A stretch of DNA of 64,000 nt, from contig CM055068.1 in the NCBI GenBank assembly GCA_029204045.2, positions 35,355,345 to 35,419,344 on the forward strand, in the 5' to 3' direction. This DNA is from Tillandsia leiboldiana (Eukaryota > Streptophyta > Magnoliopsida > Poales > Bromeliaceae). Under the pieces are notes generated by a model. It was not told where the DNA came from. It was given only the letters and a program-made list of their open reading frames with translations, and ran no database searches. The position numbers were made by a program, and so were the translations under genes. Shown piece after piece: positions 22,002-32,235 of this stretch. Positions within the stretch are counted from its first letter, which is position 1, and each line of letters begins with the position of its first letter.

Positions 22002-25000
22002 ATGGCGGGGAATCTGGCAAACCTCACGGAGCATGTGCGTCAGTTGACGCAACAGCAGCAGGCCGCGACGGTGACGGTCGCCCCGGTTCCTCCACAGGGG
22101 CCGACAGCACCGGCCGCGGTACCACCGACAGTGCCACCGCCGGCGGCGGCTACGGGACCGGCGCCGGGGACAACCAACAGGGTCACTCTGGAGGAGACAG
22201 TGGTCACACCTACCCCTATCGTGGCTGCCGCCGCCGCGAGGGAGGGGACGGTTGTGATGACCGAGCGGGATCGGGTGCGGGCCAACCTGAAGGACTTCAA
22301 GAAATACGACCCACCCACGTTCGAAGGGGACATGACTGATCCATGGGTCATCGAGAAATGGGTGGGGTCGATGGAGAAACGTTTCGAAGACCTACTCATG
22401 GAGGATGACGAGCGGGTTCCCCTAGCAGTCCACTGCTTGGAGGGGAACGCCCGCTTGTGGTGGAAGACGGTACGCCCCGATCCTGCTAAGGGTACCGCAC
22501 TTCCGTCCTGGACAACCTTCAAACAGGAGCTGTTCGGGGCCTTCTTCACCAACAGTGTCAAGAAAAAGTTGGAGGATGACCTGAACCACATCCAGCAGGG
22601 GAACCGGACGGTCATGGAGTATCAGCGGGAGTTCGTCCGGCTAGCAAACTGCGTCCCGTTCGTCATAAGGGACGAGGCTCACAAGGCGCAACTCTTTGTG
22701 GATGGCTTGCGGAGCAATATCTTCGAGGTGGTGCAAGCAGCCGAACTGCACACCTTCCAGAAAGTGGTTGACAGAGCCACTACGGTGGAGCGGGGTTTTG
22801 CGGTCACCCGCGCTAGAAGGGAGAACTCGACGCGGCTGGAGGACCGAAAGCGGCAACAGCAGAACTCGGGGGGAGGCTCTTGGAGTGGGGGCGGAGCCCC
22901 CAAACGGTGGAGACCACAGGCGGGGTCCCGGAGCGCGCCAGCAGGAGGGCCGAGGCCGGGGAATAGGCCTTGTGTCATATGCCGGGGAGGGCACATTCCG
23001 GGAGAGTGCCCCCAAAGAGGCGACCACTGCTTCAGGTGCGGCAAACGGGGGCACTTCCGCCGCAACTGCCCCTTAAGCGGGGGATCTGCGTCCTCTGCAG
23101 CTTCTACGCCCACGCCACAGCTCTCAGGGCGGGGGAAAGCTCCTATGGCGTCGACGTCTAGACCCCCTGCACCACGGCGCGAGGAGGACATGCACCCACA
23201 ACCAGGTGGGAGAGCCTTCTCAATGACCCGCCAAGAGGCAGATCCGCCGGAGGACGCACTTGCAGGTACTACTTCCGTTTCAAATTCCCGTGCTAGAACT
23301 CTTTTCGACACCGGAGCAACACACTCTTTCATTTCCCGTGACTTCGTGTTTCTGTATGGTCTCGAGAAGACACCCCTCCAAAATTTCTTGACGGTGCAAA
23401 CGGCGGGAGGGACCTTGGAGGCGATCAGCGTTGTGACCGCCTGCCCGATTAAGCTAGGGCGGCTGGCATGCCCTTGGGATTTGGTGGTAATCCCCCTGAA
23501 GGAGTACGACGTGGTGCTGGGCATGAACTGGCTCACGAGGTACCAGGCACTCATCGATTGCGACAAGCGACAACTGCGTTTACAAGAACCGGGTTTCCCT
23601 GAGCATGTGTACATGATGGGCAAGAGCATCTCCTTCCCGGCGATTATTTCAGCGGCACGGGCCAGAAGACTGGTGGAGGGTGGTTGCGTGGCCTATTTAG
23701 CATCGGTGGATTTGGCTACCCGACCCCCGACGACGCTTGCCGATATCCCAGTGGTGAGGGACTTCCCCGACGTTTTTCCCACGGAACTGCCTGGGATGCC
23801 CCCTGAACGGGAGGTGGGGTTCCCTATCGAACTACTACCGGGCACGCAGCCTATTTCGAAGGCGCCTTACCAAATGGCCTTCGCTGAGCTAAAGGAGCTT
23901 AAAGCACAACTGGAAGACCTCTTGGATAAAGGGTTCATAAGACCGAGTGTATCACCCTGGGGCGCCCCGGTACTCTTTGTGCGGAAGAAAGACGGAAGCC
24001 TGTGTCTCTGCATCGATTACAGGGGAATAAACAAAGTCACAGTGAAGAATAAGTACCCCCTGCCCAGAATAGATGACCTCTTCGACCAGCTGAGAGGGGC
24101 GACGGTCTTCTCCAAAATCGATCTGCAATCGGGCTACCACCAACTCCGGGTTCGGGACGAGGACATCCCGAAGACTGCTTTCCGGACCCGGTATGGCCAC
24201 TACGAGTTCACGGTTATGCCCTTCGGACTCACGAACGCCCCCGCAGTCTTCATGGACATGATGAACCGGATCTTCAGACCCTTCCTGAATCGGTTCGTGG
24301 TGGTTTTCATCGATGACATCCTGATTTACTCCACTACCGACGAGGAGCACGAGGACCATCTGCGAACGATCCTCCAAACTCTCAGAGAGCAGGAGCTGTT
24401 CGCTAAACTCAAGAAGTGTGAGTTCTGGCTGCGCGAAGTCGGTTTCCTAGGACATGTGATCTCGGCACAGGGAATCGCCGTGGACCCCAAGAAGGTGGAA
24501 TCAGTGGTCGACTGGCAGCCGCCGACGATGGTGACAGAGGTCCGCAGTTTCCTAGGATTAGCAGGATACTATAGGCGTTTCGTAGAGGGTTTCGCGAAGA
24601 TTGCAACCCCTTTAAATCGGCTAACCAGAAAAGGGGAGAAGTTCATATGGACGGCCAAATGCCAGGAGAGTTTTGAGGAACTCAAGAGGAGGTTAACCAG
24701 GGCACCAATACTTATGCTGCCGACACCCGGAGAGGATTACGAAGTGTATTACGACGCTTCGAGGATCGGTCTGGCTGGTGTCCTGATGCAACAGGGGAAG
24801 GTGATTGCCTACGCGTCCAGGCAACTGAAGGATTACGAAAAGAACTACCCGATACACGACTTAGAACTGGCAGCAGTAGTCTTCGTTTTAAAACTGTGGA
24901 GGCACTATCTCTTTGGAGTCCACTGTAACGTCTTCTCGGATCATCAAAGTCTTAAGTACATCTTTACCCAAAAAGAATTAAACTTGCGGCAGAGGCGGTG

Positions 25001-26660
25001 GCTGGAGTTATTGAAGGATTACGACTTGACGATTCAATACCATCCCGGAAAGGAAAACGTGGTGGCGGACGCCTTGAGCAGAAGAGGGCATCAAGAAGGG
25101 GCGTCAGGGAGCGAGATAACGGAGCAGAACCACTTGATCGCGGAGTTCGCACGAATGCAGTTGGAGGTGGTGCCCACAGGCACGGTTATGCGACTTCTAA
25201 CCTTGGTGGTCAAGCCGACGTTACTTGAGAAGATCCGGGAGGGACAGCAGACCGACCCACACTTACAGCGCGTACGAGACAAGATTTCCCTGGACCAAGA
25301 GAGCGACTTTACGGCGGAGGACGACGGCACCCTACGGTTCCGCAGACGGATCTGCGTGCCGGATTCGTCGGAGCTGAATGAGGAAATCTTGACAGAGGCA
25401 CACTGGGCCCCTTATGCGGCACATCCAGGGGGCACGAAGATGTACAGGGACCTCAAACAGATCTACTGGTGGCCCAAAATGAAGGGGGACATCACCCGAC
25501 ACGTAGCTCATTGCCTAGTGTGCCAACAGGTAAAGGCCGAGCATCAGCGGCCAGCAGGGAAGCTACAGCCTCTACCGGTGCCAGAGTGGAAGTGGGATCA
25601 GATCACCATGGACTTCGTCACGGGTTTCCCACGCTCACAACAGGGCCACGACGCGATTTGGGTCGTAGTCGACCGGTTAACCAAGTCAGCACACTTTCTG
25701 CCAATTCATACGACCTGGACCCGAGAACGGTTAGCTCAAGCTTATATCAGCGAGATCATGAGATTACATGGAGTGCCGGCATCGATCACCTCGGAGAGAG
25801 ACATGCGCTTTGTCTCGAAGTTTTGGCAGAGCCTTCAGCGGGCCATGGGGACCAAACTACAGTTCAGCACAGCCTTCCACCCTCAGACGGACGGACAGTC
25901 GGAGCGTGTGATACAAACCCTCGAAGACCTCCTTCGCGCCTGTGTACTAGACTGGGGGATCAGGTGGTCACGCTACCTACCTCTCGTGGAATACGCCTAC
26001 AACAACAGCTACCAGGCCAGCATCCAGATGGCGCCCTACGAAGCCTTATATGGAAGGCGCTGTCGATCCCAGATTTGTTGGGACGATTTGGGAGAACGGA
26101 AGTTCTTGGGACCCGATTTAGTGGAGGAAACGGAAGAGAAGGTACGCCTTATCAGGCAGCGCCTGCTGACCGCCCAGAGTCGCCAGAAGAGCTACGCGGA
26201 CCAAAGGCGCCGCGACCTGGAATTCCAAGTGGGAGAGCATGTTTTCTTGCGGGTCTCGCCGTCCAGAGGAGTCAAGCGGTTCGGGCTAAAAGGGAAACTG
26301 AGCCCACGGTTTGTAGGGCCTTTCGAGATTTTGGAACGCATCGGCCCAGTGGCGTACCGCCTTGCCCTACCACCGAACCTCGACCGAGTCCACGACGTCT
26401 TCCACGTGTCGATGCTCCGTAAATACCTCTCCGATCCATCACATATCCTGGATGTCGCTATACTCGACCTTAAAGAAGACCTAAGCTTCGAGGAAACCCC
26501 CGTGAGAATCCTGGCAAGGGAAAGCAAATCACTGCGAAATCGAACCATCCCCTACGTGAAGGTACTCTGGAGCAACCACGAGGAGCGAGAAGCAACATGG
26601 GAGCTGGAATCTAAAATGAGGGAAAACTACCCGAACCTGTTCACCACCATCCGGGTTTGA
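22002..26660 (+). CDS. Gypsy element A Gag-Pol polyprotein with chromodomain
   Basis: One frame of 1552 codons. Domains by residue: Gag (about 70-280), cysteine/CCHC motifs (CFRCGKRGHFRRNC about 343-356), aspartic protease LFDTGATHS (about 435), reverse transcriptase with FIDD (about 769), RNase H beginning YYDAS (about 915), integrase HHCC (about 1133-1174), integrase core from about 1203, and a C-terminal chromodomain (about 1497-1548) that in this family guides integration to modified chromatin. Two oddities. The second integrase catalytic position reads SERD, with Glu (25794-25796) where Asp is expected. The likely original start ATG at 21907 is one frame off, so the N-terminus was probably lost to a small indel near 21925-21960. 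Confidence 0.95.
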   Translation: MAGNLANLTEHVRQLTQQQQAATVTVAPVPPQGPTAPAAVPPTVPPPAAATGPAPGTTNRVTLEETVVTPTPIVAAAAAREGTVVMTERDRVRANLKDFKKYDPPTFEGDMTDPWVIEKWVGSMEKRFEDLLMEDDERVPLAVHCLEGNARLWWKTVRPDPAKGTALPSWTTFKQELFGAFFTNSVKKKLEDDLNHIQQGNRTVMEYQREFVRLANCVPFVIRDEAHKAQLFVDGLRSNIFEVVQAAELHTFQKVVDRATTVERGFAVTRARRENSTRLEDRKRQQQNSGGGSWSGGGAPKRWRPQAGSRSAPAGGPRPGNRPCVICRGGHIPGECPQRGDHCFRCGKRGHFRRNCPLSGGSASSAASTPTPQLSGRGKAPMASTSRPPAPRREEDMHPQPGGRAFSMTRQEADPPEDALAGTTSVSNSRARTLFDTGATHSFISRDFVFLYGLEKTPLQNFLTVQTAGGTLEAISVVTACPIKLGRLACPWDLVVIPLKEYDVVLGMNWLTRYQALIDCDKRQLRLQEPGFPEHVYMMGKSISFPAIISAARARRLVEGGCVAYLASVDLATRPPTTLADIPVVRDFPDVFPTELPGMPPEREVGFPIELLPGTQPISKAPYQMAFAELKELKAQLEDLLDKGFIRPSVSPWGAPVLFVRKKDGSLCLCIDYRGINKVTVKNKYPLPRIDDLFDQLRGATVFSKIDLQSGYHQLRVRDEDIPKTAFRTRYGHYEFTVMPFGLTNAPAVFMDMMNRIFRPFLNRFVVVFIDDILIYSTTDEEHEDHLRTILQTLREQELFAKLKKCEFWLREVGFLGHVISAQGIAVDPKKVESVVDWQPPTMVTEVRSFLGLAGYYRRFVEGFAKIATPLNRLTRKGEKFIWTAKCQESFEELKRRLTRAPILMLPTPGEDYEVYYDASRIGLAGVLMQQGKVIAYASRQLKDYEKNYPIHDLELAAVVFVLKLWRHYLFGVHCNVFSDHQSLKYIFTQKELNLRQRRWLELLKDYDLTIQYHPGKENVVADALSRRGHQEGASGSEITEQNHLIAEFARMQLEVVPTGTVMRLLTLVVKPTLLEKIREGQQTDPHLQRVRDKISLDQESDFTAEDDGTLRFRRRICVPDSSELNEEILTEAHWAPYAAHPGGTKMYRDLKQIYWWPKMKGDITRHVAHCLVCQQVKAEHQRPAGKLQPLPVPEWKWDQITMDFVTGFPRSQQGHDAIWVVVDRLTKSAHFLPIHTTWTRERLAQAYISEIMRLHGVPASITSERDMRFVSKFWQSLQRAMGTKLQFSTAFHPQTDGQSERVIQTLEDLLRACVLDWGIRWSRYLPLVEYAYNNSYQASIQMAPYEALYGRRCRSQICWDDLGERKFLGPDLVEETEEKVRLIRQRLLTAQSRQKSYADQRRRDLEFQVGEHVFLRVSPSRGVKRFGLKGKLSPRFVGPFEILERIGPVAYRLALPPNLDRVHDVFHVSMLRKYLSDPSHILDVAILDLKEDLSFEETPVRILARESKSLRNRTIPYVKVLWSNHEEREATWELESKMRENYPNLFTTIRV

Positions 26661-26678
26661 GTTTCGAGGACGAAACTC
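26659..26678 (+). other. Hairpin at pol stop of element A
   Basis: GAGTTTCG and CGAAACTC pair perfectly over eight bases around an AGGA loop. The stem begins inside the TGA stop codon. E and H carry the equivalent hairpin. Confidence 0.75.
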
Positions 26679-26696
26679 ATTTTTAGAGGTGAGTGG

Positions 26697-27994
26697 TGTG
26701 ATAACCGCGGATTTATTTTACCTTTCTGGGCTTTCTGTTAATTTTATTGAACCGTTCTGTTGACAATAGGGGTCCGAGGGTAACTTTTCCTTGTTTTCTG
26801 GGCAGACGATCGGGGCTCGCGGGTATTTTTGGTTAATAAAGCTCGCGAAACGGAGACCGGCGGTGCGATCGGTTTTGGATTCCGACCCCCGGATCTCCCA
26901 GAATAAATTCCGGAAGTTGGTACCGTAGCCCAGGTGACATACACAATTACCGGGGGCAGACCGAACTCTGGTCCGCAATTAGATCGATTCTAGTCGATCA
27001 GTTGAGGTATGGGATTTAAACACCCCTTTTCCCAGTCGCTCGAGTGGTTAATTTTAATTTGGGGTCCAAAATCCACTACGCCCAAACGACTAACTAGTCG
27101 GCCTTGGGAATCAGGTTTTCCTATACCTCGCCTCCCCTCACCTTGGCGTGCGATATCCGAGCGTGGACGAGGAGCGGCTCCCCAAAACCCTCGCCCCTCC
27201 CATCGGCCGGCGTGGAAGAGAAGAGATTGATCGCCTCCCCGCAAGGATCCGACGAACGCGAAGAGGACGATCCCTCTCCTTCGCCCGGTACCGACGAAAA
27301 CAAGGTGAGCCGTGCTTTCATTTTCTTTCCTTGTCTTTTCTCGTTACGAACGAGGGGGAGGGGGGTTTTCTTGATTCGTCGGAGATGGAAGGAGAGGGGC
27401 GAGCCACCCGCACGCAGAGCGCCGCGCGGGGCAACCCGCGCATGCGGGGGCGCCGCGCGGGGCACCCGCATGCGGGGCGCCGCGCCGGGCACCCGCATGC
27501 GGGGCGCCGCGCCGGGCAGCCTGCGCATGCGGGGGCGACGCGCGGGGCAGCCCGCGCATGCGGGGGCGCCGCGCGGGGCACCCGCATGCGGGGCGCCGCG
27601 CGGGGCAGCCCGCGCATGCGGGGGCGCCGCGCGGGGCAGCCCGAGCATGCGGGGGCGCCGCGCGGGGCAGCCCGAGCATGCGGGGGCGCCGCGCGGGGCA
27701 CCCGCATGCGGGGCGCCGCGCGGGGCACCCCGCGCATGCGGGGGCGCCGCGCGGGGCACCCGCATGCGGGGTGCCGCGCGGGGCAGCCCGCGCATGCGGG
27801 GCGCCGCGCGGGGCACCCGCATGCGGGGCGCCGCGCGGGGCAGCCCGCGCATGCGGGGGCGCCGCGCGGGGCAGCCCGCCCATGCGGGGGCGCCGCGCGG
27901 GGCACCCGCGTGCGGGGCGCCGGGCGGGGCACCCGCGTACGGGGCGCCGCGCGGGGCAGCCCGCGCATGCTGGGGCACCGCGCGGGGCAGCCCA
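26697..27994 (+). repeat. 3' LTR of element A, first segment
   Basis: Begins TGTGATAACCGCGG and matches 18882 onward. It runs into the GC-rich minisatellite (27410-27994), where copia D is inserted. The number and order of minisatellite units differ from the 5' LTR. The segment ends GCCCA, the left target duplication of D. Confidence 0.92.
27410..27994. repeat. GC-rich minisatellite in 3' LTR of A
   Basis: Same 31-bp and 27-bp units as at 19600-20160 in a different order and number. A short remainder continues at 39111-39150 after element D. Long ORFs on both strands are artefacts. Confidence 0.92.
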
Positions 27995-29348
27995 TGTTGG
28001 GTTATATGTAATAAGGATCTAAATAGGGGAAAAAACAACTAGAGGGGGGTGAATAGGTGTAAACGTATAAACACTCAAAAATCGTTGCGATAAAAACCCA
28101 ATGCGGAAATAAAAAATAATACGCAAGATTTTTACATGGAAAACTCCATCACCGGAGTAAAAAACCACGGGACCGATAACACGGCAGAAATCCACTAGAA
28201 TTAAAACACGTACAAGGTGATTTACCGTACACAATTACGACTCAACCTTTTCCATACGCTCCTAGGGGATCTTCTCCGCTCGCTCCGCGACGCTTCTCGA
28301 ATCCACGATCTGCGCCCAACGCCGAATCCACGGCGTCCAACGTCGAATCCACGACGTCCGACCGAATCCACGGTCTTCACCCAATAGCACCCTTCGAATC
28401 CACGAACGTGCCTCGCTCCGAATCCACGAGAGCGGTTGAACCTTGAATCCACAAGGACACGCGAATCCACGCGCCGATTTTTGGGGTAAATCGTTGTTTT
28501 TGGGTGGTGATGATCCGCCAAATACTTAGATCAAAGATAGATCGGAAATACCATCTAAGTATTCATTAGTTTGATTCAACTCAAGATGTGAGTATGAAAA
28601 CCTAGAATCAAACTAATCAATATAGATGAAGAAACATAGAGTATTCTCTAATGATTTCCTTTCTTCTCTATATGTGGATCTAGAGCCGTATAAGATGATA
28701 CAGGAAAATGACGGCTATCTGGATTTTCGGCTTTTCGGCCCACATGAAAAAGAGTCATAGGATCTATTTATAGGTTAGAAACCCTAGGAAGGAGATAAGA
28801 ATCAAAAACCTAACATTTCTGGAGATTTTACGGACGGCGATCCGGATCGGATTAGCTGTGATCCGGATCGTCGTAACGAGTCAGGTAATTCCAGAAAAAC
28901 GAAGGTTCGGGATCCGGATCGAAGTGCTTGATCCGGATCGTTCATATAGTTCACCAAACATCAATGTTCGGGATCCGGATTGCGAAGCCTGATCCGGATC
29001 GTTCAAGGAAGATGGTAAACTCAGTGTTCGGGATCCGGATCAAGAGAGGCTACGATCCGGATTGAACTGGTGTATGAACGAACCACCTTCGGGATCCGGA
29101 TCGAACAACCTGATCCGGATCCTGAACATGTCCCAAGTCCAGTTTTTGATTTTTATGCAATGAAAGATTCTTCCAAGTGTTTCTACACTACAAGAAGTAT
29201 TCGGATCACAAAAAATCTTTAGTAAAACATACCTGATCCTTTTGAATTCTTCTTTCTTGAGATTGAGTTAAATGATCCAACTTTCTTCACCTTCAATCTT
29301 CAAGACTTGAGACTTTCACAAAACTACGCCAACTCAAATTCCGTAACA
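27995..29348 (-). repeat. 3' LTR of element D
   Basis: On the minus strand it runs TGTTACGGAATT to CCCAACA. It holds the GATCCGGATC array (about 28838-29120), a TATA-like box (28764-28773) and eight TGGATT cores (about 28276-28470). The first small stem, CGCG/CGCG, is intact here but mutated in the 5' LTR copy. Confidence 0.93.
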
Positions 29349-29360
29349 ATCTCCCCCTTT
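29349..29360 (-). other. Polypurine tract of element D
   Basis: The minus strand reads AAAGGGGGAGAT directly before the 3' LTR. The identical sequence precedes the 3' LTR of element B (46403-46414). Confidence 0.88.
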
Positions 29361-30190
29361 GGCGGTTTCGTGACAAAACACAGATCCACTAAAGAAAATT
29401 CAAAAAGATATTTTTGTTGCTATCACCATACAACAAAAATTTACAATGGAGATCCAAAAATTTAAAAACATGAGATAAACTCCTAAAACAGACTCTAGAC
29501 TTAGACATCTGTACTCTCTGCACAAAGAAATTATTCTTGACAAAAAGAGATCGTTAGATACCTCAAGAATATTTAGCATACAAAACCTAGTACAGAGATA
29601 GAGTTTATCTTATCATCATGACATTTGAGAATTCAGATATGTAAGAGAATCATAGTCAAAAACCAACATATCTTCTATGCAATTAAAAACCAAATGTCAC
29701 AAAATGTTAGTCCAACATCAACTTGTTAGTCATATTACATGCCCAAATAGTTAGTCGAATAGTTAGTCGAGACATGCAAACAATCACAAGATGAAAACCA
29801 AAGTTGAAGTTGAAGTGATACTTACCTTGATGTATACAAAATCTTCATCAGCAAGATTTTCACAATCATTGTTCAAGTTCCCTTGATGTTCACTTACCTT
29901 GATGTTCATTCACATCATCATTGTACCTTGATGCAGTCATCGTTGTTCATCATTGTTCAATCATTCACATCATCATTGTTCAATCATTCACATCATCATT
30001 GTTCAATCATTCACATCATCATTGTTCAAGTTATCTAAACTCTCTCCCCCTTTTTGTCACAAACAAGGCCAAAGATTACAGAAGTGGAGAGAATGGTTAA
30101 CAGTTCAAGTTGGAGAACTAAAGACTAAAATTAAAACTTAAAAACTTGCACAAAAAGATTAAAAATCTGCAAAAGAATAAAAAGAAGGAA
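29361..30190 (-). other. Element D non-coding region before 3' LTR
   Basis: AT-rich sequence without a supported ORF. It contains a second purine tract (minus-strand AAAAAGGGGGAGAG at about 30043-30056), preceded by TTTGTGAC as in element B near 42150, and a 23-bp tandem repeat (29948-30029). Confidence 0.7.
29948..30029. repeat. 23-bp tandem repeat in element D
   Basis: About 3.5 copies of a unit beginning CATCATTGTTCAATC, with starts at 29948, 29971, 29994 and 30017. The small ORF here is a by-product. Confidence 0.85.
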
Positions 30191-30967
30191 TCAGTCATCA
30201 GATTCGGAGTCTTCAGAGCTCGTACAACCCAGCTTTTTCAAAATTCCTTTAAGCATTCCCGAGATCGTAGTACACTCTTGCTTCATCTGATGTATGTCCT
30301 TGGACATCTTTCTGAGTTCTAGAGCCATTTTATCTTGTTCTTGTTTTATGGAAGACTCTAGATTTCCCTTTTGGTCAGTTCTTCTGGAATTTGAAGAACG
30401 TTGAGTGACGATTGACGGAGCAGTCTGACCTTCATTCCGAGGAGATCGTCTTGGCAAAAAGGGTGGATTGCTTGGCACATTCTTTTTCATGGCTTGCTGC
30501 TTAAGTATTGAGGAAGACTTCAGTAGCTTCTTTTTCTTTAGGTAAACCTTATTTTCTTCATCAATGCCTTGTTGTACTTCGTCAAGAAATGTGTCCCAAT
30601 CTTCTTCGTCTTCTGATTCAGTGTCAATTTGAGAAATATTCCTTGGGTTCTCTTGACATGGTTCATTTATTTCAATACCTCGAGCTCGTCCAGGTCGTCG
30701 AGCAAGTCTTTTTCTTTTTAGGAAAATGGATGAAGAAGTCATTGGTGCTTTTCCTTTTTCCGCAGCAGTAAGCGGGACCTTTTCCGTTGATGTTTCTGCA
30801 TGGGCTTTCCCTTTCGATGCAACAGAGGTTTTCTGTGGCGATTCTTCAGGATGTGTTTCATCATCTGATAACTCATCCCAGTTAACTTCATCCCTTTTAG
30901 CTCTCTTGGCAGTGTCTCTCGTATGTACCATAGCAGTAAGTAGGAAAATGATCCAAGTGATCACCAT
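30191..30967 (-). CDS. Extra ORF after pol in element D, 258 codons, unknown function
   Basis: Same strand as gag-pol, 1.6 kb downstream of the pol stop. The first ATG gives a hydrophobic start (WIIFLLTA). A second in-frame ATG (MVHTRDT) near 30931 is an equally good start. The rest is highly charged: an acidic patch (WDELSDDE), a basic nuclear-localisation-like cluster (KRKRLARRPGRARG), a second acidic patch (ESEDEEDWD), a predicted coiled coil (about residues 195-240) and an acidic C-terminus. Extra ORFs after pol, sometimes called env-like, are known in Sireviruses. I see no clear signal peptide plus anchor here, so an envelope role is not supported. The basic and acidic layout suggests a nuclear or nucleic-acid-associated protein, which is inference. 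Confidence 0.6.
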   Translation of the reverse strand: MVITWIIFLLTAMVHTRDTAKRAKRDEVNWDELSDDETHPEESPQKTSVASKGKAHAETSTEKVPLTAAEKGKAPMTSSSIFLKRKRLARRPGRARGIEINEPCQENPRNISQIDTESEDEEDWDTFLDEVQQGIDEENKVYLKKKKLLKSSSILKQQAMKKNVPSNPPFLPRRSPRNEGQTAPSIVTQRSSNSRRTDQKGNLESSIKQEQDKMALELRKMSKDIHQMKQECTTISGMLKGILKKLGCTSSEDSESDD

Positions 30968-31513
30968 TGCTAGTGGTTTCTTGAGAAAAGGAATCCTGTG
31001 TGGAACGACTCAAGAACACATGAGAAAATTGTTAATTTTCAAAGATTTGAAAAATTGTACCCAAACAATCATAATCATGTAGAGAGACTAAGAATCAAAT
31101 TAGTTTTGCAAAAGGACTTTTAAAAATAGATCAATTGCATGATTTTCGAAAATCCTTATTATATGCCCTAAAACCGAAATTTTAGAAATCGAAGCCTAAA
31201 AATCCATTAATCAGGAGAATACCTAGCATATAATCAAAACTAATCTACCCAGAGTTCTTATTTCAAAAGAAATTTGATCAAAAACCATCCACAAACAAAG
31301 TTGATCCAAGAAATTCATGACGTTTGAGGAAGAAGAGAGAAAAACGGTGAAAAACCGAGATTTTGATCAATAAAACTTACTTGGAGTTGAAGAACTTGAG
31401 TTTGAAAGCTTCCAGGAAGGATGAAATCTAGAGAGAGAGGCTCTGAAAACTTTGGAACAAAAGATTGGAGTCAAAGAAATCAAAACCCTTTTGTTCTTTA
31501 TAAAACCTAGCCG

Positions 31514-31665
31514 CGATCCGGATCAATTCATAACTGCGATCCGGATCGGCTACCCGCAGTGAGAAACTGCGTTCGGGATCCGGATCGGCAGATACAATCC
31601 GGATCGTCAGCCCGCAGAAGAATTCCTGCGTTCGGGATCCGGATCATCTAGCCCGATCCGGATCG
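31514..31665 (-). promoter_or_regulatory. Internal GATCCGGATC array with TATA-like box, element D
   Basis: At least five full or near-full GATCCGGATC palindromes within about 150 bp repeat the arrangement of the LTR promoter. In element direction they are followed by TTTTATAAA (31505-31497), about 530 bp before the extra ORF. Element C has the equivalent cluster at 54667-54770. A second promoter for the extra ORF is inferred from this order only. Confidence 0.5.
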
Positions 31666-32109
31666 GCTCCAACTTTTTCTTTAGAAAATTTCAAAGAAAT
31701 TCAAGAAAAACCAGAAAAAGATTGTAAGCACAAATGTGTATCAATTTTAAGCAAAAATCATCGTTTCATACAACAAGAATTAGATTATGCCAAATCTATC
31801 AATAATATCCAAAAATGAAATGAAAATTTACAAAAATTAAATCCCTTAAAGTTGAACACCTTCAATTACATCTAACTTGATCTTATGAGTAATGCCTTTA
31901 TCAAATCATCAATTCAGTAAAGAAAATGAAATACAAAGATCAATAGATGTTTGAAATCCCAAATATAATAGATAATGTATCTAGACAATCTGTTGAAGAG
32001 AGTGGCTCTTTGAGCATCTTTCTTTAAAAACCCACCTTATACCAACCTTGAAGTTTGACGGAGTCAAGTATTTCAACATGCATTTTACTTAATCAAAAAT
32101 TTGAACAAC

Positions 32110-32235
32110 CATGCTTGGTATACATGTGGTAGCTGCACACAATACTCGGACGACCGAGGTGGTAGCTCTTTCCTCCATGTGGTGGTAGTTTTCACACTCC
32201 TCATTGGGATGTAACTCTTTCCACATCTTTTGAGC
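32110..32235 (-). other. Conserved ACTACCAC/hairpin block, element D
   Basis: A block of about 125 bp after pol is conserved with C (54098-54210) and B (41415-41530) although the surrounding sequence differs. It has three ACTACCAC-like motifs and a hairpin with stem CTCGG/CCGAG at 32145-32158. Confidence 0.7.

Noticed and set aside
22679..23629. A 316-codon antisense ORF opposite gag-pol of A
   Set aside because: Mirror frame of GC-rich coding sequence. The sense frame has clear Gag and protease motifs.
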